NCBI RefSeq assembly: GCF_029784135.1
Contig: NC_073746.1
Coordinates: 297,917,614-297,981,613 of the forward strand
DNA from: Toxorhynchites rutilus septentrionalis
Taxonomy: Eukaryota; Arthropoda; Insecta; Diptera; Culicidae
Length of the DNA stretch: 64,000 bases
Reading direction: 5' to 3'
The stretch's first letter is position 1, and the number at the start of each line of letters is the position of its first letter. The position numbers and the translations under genes were made by a program. This document shows, piece by piece, positions 59,901 through 64,000 of the stretch. The notes beneath the pieces were generated by a model. That model searched no databases. It had not been told where the DNA came from and saw only the letters and a list, made by a program, of their open reading frames with translations.

Positions 59901-60971
59901 TCAAGTAGCTGAATCGGCGAGCTCGGGAGCGCAATTGGACTAAATTGCAAAACATCTCCGTCCTCCTGATGCAGGAGATACTTCTCGTAGATTTCCTCTG
60001 CTCGTAAAACGTACTTACTGGTTTTTTCTTTGGCCATTTTCTTCCGAACTGGATTTGTGTCGGCTGAAAAAAAAATCAGTTTATTATTGAAAAATGTTTT
60101 GAATTAACCACCCACTCTTTGCCCCCGAAAGAAGTATATCAATCCCAGCCTTGTACTCTTCAAACGCAGTTTTGAAATTCCCGCTTGCTTCGGCCTGAAC
60201 TGCTGTGCTGAAAAGTATTGCAGCTTCCACGATATAATCCATCGTAATGTTCATCTGATCTACTACATCTATCCCATTTCCGTCCAATTCTTGTGACTCC
60301 AGCACGGACAGAGCACTAGACTGAGATAGTACTGAGTCTATCATCGAACCGTTTCCTGTCCTCACAGACCCCGTCGTACTAACATCAACCCCATCGCAGC
60401 ATTCCTCCACAACACCTCCGTCACCCTCATCACGGGTGGGATCCACCAGCGCAATCTCCCGTGGAATGGGTATGGCCAGGTCCTCGCAAATTGCTGCTAT
60501 ATTACCGCCTTTAACAGGACTTCCCTCCGGAGAAATTCCCCTCTCGAAAAATTTCACAAACGCATGCGACTGGTAAAGGATGGGTTCTTTGCTGGCGAAC
60601 TCCAGAAGCTTTAGGATGTAATTTTTTCGCTCCTCGATTATCTTGGCATCGAATCGCTTGAAGAATGTTTTATCCGTCAACTTAGGAACTGTCCCGGTAA
60701 GGTGCCGTTCGCGGTGCTTCCGAGCGAGATCTTTGTAGAGCTTCTTGACGTCACTGAAGCGTTTCCAAAGCGTCACGCTGGATAGCGCCTCGGGCAGATA
60801 ACGAGGAAAAACCTTTAAGAAAAATATTCAATACAGTTTGACGAATGATTGGAAACCATCGATTCGACTTACGATCGACGTAATTTTGTAGATGGTGTAT
60901 CCGTTATGGTTGCGGGTTTCTCCAACGCTGAAGCTGTGCATCCAATCATGCAACTTTTTGCCGTGTTCCAT
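41445..60971 (-). CDS. RPS6KC1/CG7156-like PX-MIT-pseudokinase, 5 exons over 19.5 kb
   Basis: Exons on the minus strand: 60971-60873, 60812-60116, 60063-59025, 41928-41610 and 41552-41445, giving 753 aa. Donors are GTAAGT, GTGGGT, GTGAGT and GTACGA, and all phases agree (0, 1, 2, 0). The join of exons 3 and 4 restores HSNGIICGDLTMDNLLLG across a 17.1-kb intron. A PX domain spans about residues 5-115 (phosphoinositide binding, RFSDVKKLY). An MIT domain spans about 225-275 and a kinase-like region about 315-750, with an acidic insert near 400-540. Lys in FYIMKG (about 354) is kept, but HRD is replaced by ICGDL and no DFG is seen, so it is probably catalytically dead. The human relative binds endosomal PI3P and sphingosine kinase; the same role here is inferred. 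Confidence 0.9.
43781..44454 (+). repeat. BEL/Pao 5' LTR
   Basis: It starts TGTTACGGACAGCTGAGGCT and ends TTTTTCA (TG...CA). It contains a TATATATTG stretch and GAATAAA near the 3' end, plausible promoter and polyadenylation signals. Confidence 0.96.
44455..45404 (+). repeat. BEL/Pao leader with tandem repeats (about 143-bp unit)
   Basis: After the LTR comes a primer-binding-site candidate TGGTGGCTCCAGAGAGGA (tRNA not assigned). From 44490 to 45190, GGCAGTGGATGCCAA(A/C)AGTG-type blocks recur about a dozen times. A larger unit starting TGATAATTCGCG recurs at 44541, 44684, 44827 and 44937 (spacings 143, 143, 110). A possible 3' splice site (TTTTTCCATTTTAG) ends about 10 bp before the ATG. Confidence 0.85.
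45405..52349 (+). CDS. BEL/Pao Gag-Pol-Env-like polyprotein with N-terminal PHD finger
   Basis: A 2314-aa single frame. Residues 13-57 form a complete C4HC3 PHD finger (C13, C16, C28, C31, H36, C39, C54, C57). A Gag core follows (FDGSYKIWPRFKITFEE, about 122), then zinc knuckles at about 328 and 361. The protease has DPGSS at about 443 and the RT has YVDDYLD at about 857-863. RNase H has DASENA at about 1036. The integrase has an HHCC zinc site (about 1338-1380) and a DDE core (Asp about 1411, SDNGTNF about 1473, Glu in GVWERM about 1514). From about 1770 an Env-like part follows: a hydrophobic segment, a furin-type RSKR site near 1880 before a glycine-rich hydrophobic stretch, and a membrane span near 2250-2266 with a basic tail. 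No lesion is seen. Confidence 0.95.
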   Translation: MSYQFIRNKNGNCRLCNEPDSRDDLVACDECDRWFHLTCAGLNKKPKQTERWICPKCKTIENELLRLQKTQPTPIEEMMNIHRESMRALVETLKIKNEGREETPDSNRLLHRQSLLDLPYFDGSYKIWPRFKITFEETTLQGNFSDLENINRLQKYLKGDALKLVSALLIDKANVPKIMEKLNLRFGNPETIYSNLLKEMLNARNPHFGSPQTMIDFVTSLDCFVTNIKILKHDEYLNDPRLIRDLVLKLPNDLHHQWIKFVADTKKTRDIIDPFIPTLEDLYNWLKPQEELATMLQSERKEKPHKSGYLNTHAVKEQKYRPKRLPKCFACRNEHKTSECSIFKNMNVQQRSDFIFKHRLCLACCNYTNHMAKDCRIAKPCGIDGCKLRHHALLHRATQRDANLNNTESVNCHVNKENKILYQILPVTLGCGKKEIKTFAFLDPGSSVSLIHADIKNKLGTQGRNNPLTLVWTNGETQQELDSEEISLSIQGCNNQRYNIHNLRTVSELSLPSQSMNIHELRREYNHLEDITLEGYENAMPKILLGLPHSFLISGRETRSGKFNEPVAQNTKLGWVLFGQTNEHKKLKGHVLMNDEIDSSDYFNKMMENYFSLEDFGIKVPVKTLMSNDEKRSIDIMNSTLKYEEGSYEIGLLWKQEDVQFPHSYQSAMNRLRGQESKMRKNQCLRKWYVEKIKEYETKGYARKLTPTEQQQRDPKIFYLPHFTVVNLNKQPIKPRLVFDAAAKVKGESLNTNLLQGPDATTSLFGVLIRFREGKFAITGDIKEMFHQVKIRKEDQNAQRFLFRENFDEDPDVYVMQVMTFGATCSPACAQFVKNTNAEKFRESHLQAVEAIQNNHYVDDYLDSFDDLENASKIVNEVITIHKYGHFNIRNFISNSNELLGQIPEENRTEVKEDLLGKFEESYEKVLGVYWDTKKDFIRYKVDIPVTQEFTKRKLLSQSMSVYDPLGLLSHITIQSRILMQELWKSGITWDEQLNPALKKKWENWHTKLEEARAIRIPRSYANSSHPKERELHVFVDASENAYAAAVYLRSVYESHIDVNIVAAKARVAPTKMLSIPRLELQAAVLGSRLAKTVKNELRLSIDRVVFWSDSKTVLAWIRSEPRKYKQFVALRIGEILETTYVNQWKWVNSRNNPADEATKLSNSNSIWFTGPQFLYDNEENWPNEVQRSDTDEELRPLHTIQSKEFSGLKSIHINWCSDFVRLKRSVAIAFKYIDWLKSKCRNQSFNKNIDKEDLDYAELVLIYKAQWESYPKEMELLQNKMKIHKGSEIRALSPEICTDGIMRSKGRIENANCLPTSARTPIILSYKHYVSTLILRHYHEKYRHKNLETAIAAVRQKFWITNIRVAIKTVRRKCQFCKNMSAEPIPPMMAALPRSRTTPYCKPFTYTGTDYFGPYGVSIGRRTEKRWGCLFTCMTTRAVHLELAQDMSSDSFIICFRNLQYRRGKVQELFSDNGTNFIGARNEFEKILRRLSDDGVKWHFNPPASPHFGGVWERMVREVKSLLPQKQETIPEYELRTILTEVEFLINNRPLTHIPLDTEDDEVLTPNHFLLGCAGEAVITIDDVSKAEATRQHWKRAQSIVKGYWNRWIKEYLPTLTKRNKWLEKTKPIKVGDIVVFADEEKKGKWHKGKVIRTTTNMDGQVRSATVETIKGEITRPAVKLAVLDVSKNNEIESSKDTTISSPPLNFVGVIKSAPGSKEEIKGPRNPQEWGVRKTVNIEHVKELASKLKPKPQTKKKVIGKIRPYTGTIQKAIVTAMAILVLVNLTNAVNIQPIEEGGLMFDHVGSCIVRRGIWRTNIVSNLIPNDDISMLDSIHSNLERTLKFMGNVTQDSALTELVMSIERQCNNAKQEINFLSRSKRSRGILGFLKDLLFGSNDVEDEVQSLRIHEEQKLHDISQTMRLLNQRSKNMGDELSVRIRRLNEGMLSLKGKYSEERTNIFARKCFETTTLALQLIDGITRKYRIIKTHPLAENEMQKAIQNIKKQLPEGYSILRDPLAVKYNIKIENGTVNIIMENVIINKENFEVFNVIPIPENGSVIKIDHHVIAINNKHEFFYPDGNLIKLNESHYVVNQPELTRVPDCIAGALLHETIKQKCSTKMMEEPYTMLTKLNKINSILYTTSDPSKIIIHCNNVAMSPPYKNAIIELFPDCKILTEKTIRYAQISGHNGEARIFFKPIQKLPYVLEKPNINENLNTTISSRNPYEKVDIKDTVIPEDDFIKKKHVYTFGGTITVISMIIIVGIYVYIKLKRRSNRQNNRRNDDPPSLLDMIRLNRVQEESRNIPIILNRDSCL
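52388..53061 (+). repeat. BEL/Pao 3' LTR
   Basis: It matches the 5' LTR over all 674 bp as far as I can read, and is preceded by a weak purine-rich stretch (GGAGTCCGGAA). Confidence 0.96.
53852..54478 (+). pseudogene. I-clade LINE ORF1 (Gag-like)
   Basis: A 208-codon frame with three CCHC-type knuckles: CNKCMQLGHTAAYC, CADCGESHDENPC and CLHCGGTPHDLTQC. The N-terminal part is short, and the start lies in sequence shared with other repeats, so it is probably 5' truncated. Confidence 0.75.
54947..58457 (+). pseudogene. I-clade LINE ORF2: endonuclease, RT and RNase H, broken
   Basis: Endonuclease: VIQWNCRSIIPKLDQFKFLV, SLCETWL, LILGDFNSHG and GSDHLPI. RT: SYRPIAMLSCIRKLLEKM, FDFRRGKGMNDCL, VFLDIKGAFDSVS, GLPQGSCLSPLLYSF and LADDG. 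RNase H: FADGSFINGSTGFGIF, VAEMCAIYYALGI, FSDSLSSIEEI and SHCSIPGNEKGDSLAK. Frames change near 55315, 55700, 56275, 57110 and 58050, and a 130-bp insertion interrupts the thumb region at 57228. The element is inactive. Confidence 0.82.
57228..57357 (+). mobile_element. 130-bp 3'-tail copy of the same LINE family, inserted in ORF2
   Basis: It matches 58718-58840 (the parent 3' tail) and ends in an A-run. It is flanked by a 13-bp duplication AATAACCGGAACA at 57215-57227 and 57358-57370. Removing it restores the frame ...LQTITGTWWGAHPGDLIQLY across the junction. Confidence 0.9.
58841..59024. other. Intron 3 sequence next to exon 3
   Basis: Short stretch between the LINE tail and the exon 3 donor of the RPS6KC1-like gene. 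No feature seen. Confidence 0.5.
59025..60971 (-). CDS. Exons 1 to 3 of the RPS6KC1-like gene (PX, MIT, kinase N-lobe)
   Basis: Exon 1 begins MEHGKKLHDWMHSFSVGETR. Exon 2 starts VFPRYLPEALSSVTLWKRFS (PX core), carries a Ser/Asp-rich linker and ends in the MIT helix pair (FKTAFEEYKAGIDILLSGAK). Exon 3 continues TDTNPVRKKMAKEKTSKYV, the tail of MIT, then the N-lobe and an acidic insert. The GTGGGT donor after GCAAAGA is the only one that keeps frame into exon 3. Confidence 0.9.
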
Positions 60972-61290
60972 TTTGAGCAGGTTGCAAAAAGATGAATTTC
61001 GCGAACCATAAGTTTTTCAGTTTAGTTCTGTATGTTCCAACGAAGATTATTCTTTTATTGTTTATGCACCAATATAAACCCATCGTTCACGGTTTTAAAG
61101 CTCTACATTTTGTCTAAAATCTCAGATCAATTTCCCGAATATAAAAAAACTGCTCTGCAAAGCGAATAAGTATGTCAACAAAGCAAAAAACGAACCGTGA
61201 AAAATGTATTGCCAATTGGAGTAGGATTCAAATGTAACTCACAGGTTCGAGTAGGGGTGTCATAACAAATTTAATGCTCACGAAACTTTT
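60972..61290. other. 5' flank of the RPS6KC1-like gene
   Basis: Probable leader and promoter on the minus strand. No TATA box is evident. Confidence 0.35.
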
Positions 61291-61522
61291 ATCCTCCCTA
61301 TACTCGCGTATAGGTCTGACAGACCGAGCATCAATCAGGTGGCTGAATTAAATGACTATTAAAACCGAATGAAGCTAAAGAACAAATGGAGTTTTTTCAC
61401 AGTTTTTTCACTTAATCATATTTTTGTTTGAATAAATACCAATAACACAATAGCAATATCACAGAGACGCGCACAATCTAGAGTACACAAATTACGATTT
61501 TTCGCGCGGGTATAGGAGTGTT
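61291..61522. mobile_element. MITE with CTCCTATACTCGCG-type ends
   Basis: CCTCCCTATACTCGCG and GGTCTGACAGACCG at the left; the inverse ACACTCCTATACCCGCGCG at the right. It is related to the TTAA-flanked element at 29764-31025, but its flanks are no longer clear TTAA. Confidence 0.6.
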
Positions 61523-61637
61523 AGAACATTTTCTTATCAAAAAGTTGGATTTGGATCTATAGCATTTTTTAATAAATTGTTTATTTTTTAAAACATAAAG
61601 AGCTATTGATAGTTTGAAAATTTTCCCGTGGTCCCGT

Positions 61638-61692
61638 GGTGTACCCGTGGTCGAGTGGTAAGCGTCACAAATATTACATCGCGGGTTCGGAT
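61638..61692 (+). mobile_element. Fragment of tRNA-derived SINE head
   Basis: GGTGTACCCGTGGTCGAGTG, then GTAAGCGTCAC and GCGGGTTCGGATG, matches the tRNA-like head of the SINE at 3116-3384. It is abruptly joined to the MITE at 61694. It is not a functional tRNA gene. Confidence 0.6.
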
Positions 61693-61693
61693 G

Positions 61694-61795
61694 CGTTTTG
61701 AGGTTGTCCACATCCCACGTGGACAACTTTATGGAAGGTAGGGGTTACGAAAATGACCACGTTAGTCCATGGTGAGGGAGGAGGGAGTATAGATT
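61694..61795 (-). mobile_element. GTCCAC-palindrome MITE, copy 3
   Basis: GGTTGTCCACATCCCACGTG followed by GGTAGGGGTTACGAAAATG and CCATGGTGAGGG, diverged from copies 1 and 2. Confidence 0.58.
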
Positions 61796-61835
61796 ACAGC
61801 CACGTGAACACTATGAAATATTTTGAAAACAATGG

Positions 61836-63558
61836 GCCTGATCACGAACGTCACTTCACGGTGAAAACGAAGTGAATTGTATACAACGTTATTACGTCTG
61901 CCACCGTGTGTGTAGAATCCGGAAGAGTTCATTCGCCGTGACAACTTTGATGAACTCGGTGTTATTATGAATATCACGATACTGTCACGTCACGGGGAAA
62001 AACAAGTATATTTGTCACTTGTGTTTTAGATGGTGAAAGCTAGTCACGTGGAATGGAGTAAGTTTATTTTAGGATTTATTTATCTTTTTTGCTAACATTG
62101 TGAATCTTGTCTTGCTTTTTAAGAAAGAAAAGATAAACAAACAGCAATTTACCCGATTGGTGGCATTTTTAGAACGAAATCCTGACGTATCCAGAAGACG
62201 TAAATTTGTTTATTTGGATTCGATAAATGCGCTATTGGATGTAATTGAGGACTAAAAATGTAGCTCCCGTAGACCGGTTCAAACATGGCGAAAGGTATAA
62301 TTTCTATTGTCCTAAATGAATAGAAATGTTTCGTTTCTATTTTAAGGATTAGACTAACAGAGAGTTGCAACACCATAAAATGGTAATGGAGGCCACTGGC
62401 CCAAAACGATCATTTTGATTGATTATCTATGATATTGATTTGTTGATATTTTGAATATAGAATAATAACTTTAATGTTTTTCCAACATTGCAGAGATGGT
62501 TTTTGTAATTCAAACATTCGCAATTGGTGGACAAGATCCGAATCAGGACGATAGACACATCGAATAAGACCATTGATCTTCCGTTTTTACATAATAGATA
62601 TTTTCAACGATATTGTTTTGAAGACATACTTTGAATGAAAGAATATTTAAGTTTCAAATAAGAAAAAAATAATCTATCATTGCAAAGCTTTTAAATTAAT
62701 AATTTTTAAATTATTCTCTAGTTCTTTTTCCATAATTTTGATATCCGTGTCATAAAAAATTATGCCTCTGACCGACGCTACTGACCAGTTTCTGTTTAAA
62801 TAATTATATCAAACATCATATCCCGTATATCAAAGTACACGAGAATGGGAAGGATAAGAGGATTAATTTCAGAATCCCATATGGGAGTAGCTCAGATTAT
62901 ACTGATCATGAGATGGATAAATTCGGGTTTATTCTGATATATAGAAGATATCATTATTCATCAATATTGTAGAAAGGGTTCTTAAAAAATTATTTTAACA
63001 TTGACCTACACTAAATACCTTTCACTATTCAAACGAGTAAGACAGAGCTGAGTACAAGAGTATGCGAGATATCGATTATTAAACTCATGATAGTCATGCT
63101 TTATCTTTAGAGTATCTCATATTTTCAACAACTACATTATTCAAGAGCAACCAAGTATTTCTCCTCATCTTTGAACCACCGTTTGATTCAGCAAACTAAC
63201 GCACCAAGCAAATGATTCATCGAATGAGTCCGTTAGTTGGCATTGAAATACCGAATCATCGAGGTATAATCGCAAACTTGTCATTCTAAAACATACGTTC
63301 AATTAAATGGAATACTATCTCATACACTTATTAATTTTACCTACATAACGTTCAAACGTCCGAAATTATGCAACCGACATAACGTTCAAACGCCCGACAT
63401 TATGCAACCAATATGTCTCTTATAAACGGGAATGAACTCATACACTTCACGTTCATTTTTACACGCAACTATCCGTGACAATGATGATAGGCACAAAAAG
63501 ATTAAGTGAAGTGTAAGTGACGTGAAAGCGTTTGTGACAGTGATGTTCGTGATCAGCA
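61836..63558. mobile_element. Decayed TIR element, possibly Harbinger-like
   Basis: GCCTGATCACGAACGTCACT at the left and the inverse of GCTGATCACGAACATCACT at the right. A short frame near 62110-62250 (QQFTRLVAFLERNPDVSRRR) resembles zeste/MADF-type DNA-binding domains that accompany PIF/Harbinger elements. No catalytic domain is seen, and the target duplication is unclear. Confidence 0.42.
63340..63412. repeat. Two-copy direct repeat of 33-34 bp
   Basis: CATAACGTTCAAACG(T/C)CCG and (A/C)ATTATGCAACC occur twice in a row. Confidence 0.85.
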
Positions 63559-63849
63559 TTTCCAGGAAATTTATCCGTATTTATGAAAAAATGCTGTATC
63601 ATAGTACAGCGCGCTGGATCTGAAACAGAATCAGAATTGAGACGCCATTATCGGCAGGATTCAGACGCCATCAAATCATGTTGGAATGTTGTAATATTAA
63701 AAATACACGGCATTATTTTCGATGTTTCAATTCAGTCTCCGCTGACAATGCAAAAATTGCTTAGTTAATGTTTTTTAAGAACTCGAACAACGAATTCTTT
63801 CACGGGAATCGTATCTTCCGTAAAGTCTCAATAGCAGCGATGCTCTTCT

Positions 63850-63962
63850 TCGGGGCTGTTCACATACCACGCGGACAGAAAAAGCACGATTTTAGACTCC
63901 TCCTCCCCCTCCGTGGACAAGCGTGGACATTTTCATACTCCCCCTGTTGTTCACGTGGATAT
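63850..63962 (+). mobile_element. GTCCAC-palindrome MITE, copy 4
   Basis: GGGGCTGTTCACATACCACG, CCTCCGTGGACAAGCGTGG and TTGTTCACGTGGATATTTTC in the same order as copy 1. Confidence 0.62.
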
Positions 63963-64000
63963 TTTCCTTATTTTATTAGAGTAATTGAGGAAATGAGTGA

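Overview
This window looks like AT-rich, repeat-laden nuclear DNA from a culicine mosquito, most likely Aedes-like. The basis is a DD37E IS630-Tc1-mariner element (a group described from mosquitoes), two tRNA-derived SINE families of Aedes type, Jockey- and I-clade LINEs, a BEL/Pao retroelement, and insect-like ribosomal protein genes with short introns. The species name is an inference. Only four host genes are well supported. They are a peroxisomal dihydroxyacetone-phosphate acyltransferase (GNPAT, + strand, 18305-20697, 4 exons, 737 aa, C-terminal SKL), ribosomal protein eL6 (RpL6, - strand, 33809-34621), ribosomal protein uS3 (RpS3, + strand, about 40363-41203) and an RPS6KC1/CG7156-like PX-MIT-pseudokinase (- strand, 60971 down to 41445, 5 exons). 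RpS3 and the pseudokinase gene converge tail to tail.

1-18 kb is a nest of mobile DNA. Two copies (1-1743 and 8535-11684) of an unclassified hairpin-ended DNA transposon carry pieces of replication-dependent histone genes: H2A 5' coding sequence, a TATA box and several histone-type 3' stem-loops. Between them lies a decayed Jockey-type LINE (- strand), whose 3' UTR is split by an ITmD37E element that itself carries a SINE with a 12-bp target duplication. Four related hairpin-ended copies follow (9359-10775, 14181-15731, 26048-26399, 27018-28600); two of them contain tandem arrays with a unit of about 95 bp.

18-21 kb holds GNPAT. 21-33 kb is further nested DNA-transposon debris (pogo-like, Tc1, mariner, hAT-like, piggyBac-like ends and MITEs). 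33-41.4 kb holds RpL6 and RpS3, separated by MITEs and a SINE.

41.4-61 kb is the pseudokinase gene. Its third intron is 17.1 kb long and contains a Harbinger-type element split by an apparently intact BEL/Pao element (43781-53061). That element has LTRs that read as identical, 674 bp each, with a 5-bp target duplication. Its single 2314-codon frame runs PHD finger, Gag, protease, RT, RNase H, integrase and Env-like region. The intron also holds an I-clade LINE (about 53790-58840) that carries a 130-bp 3'-tail insertion of its own family. 61-64 kb holds small MITE and SINE fragments and a decayed TIR element.

Exon joins and domain calls were made by eye from splice dinucleotides, reading phase and family motifs. 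No alignment or database search was run.
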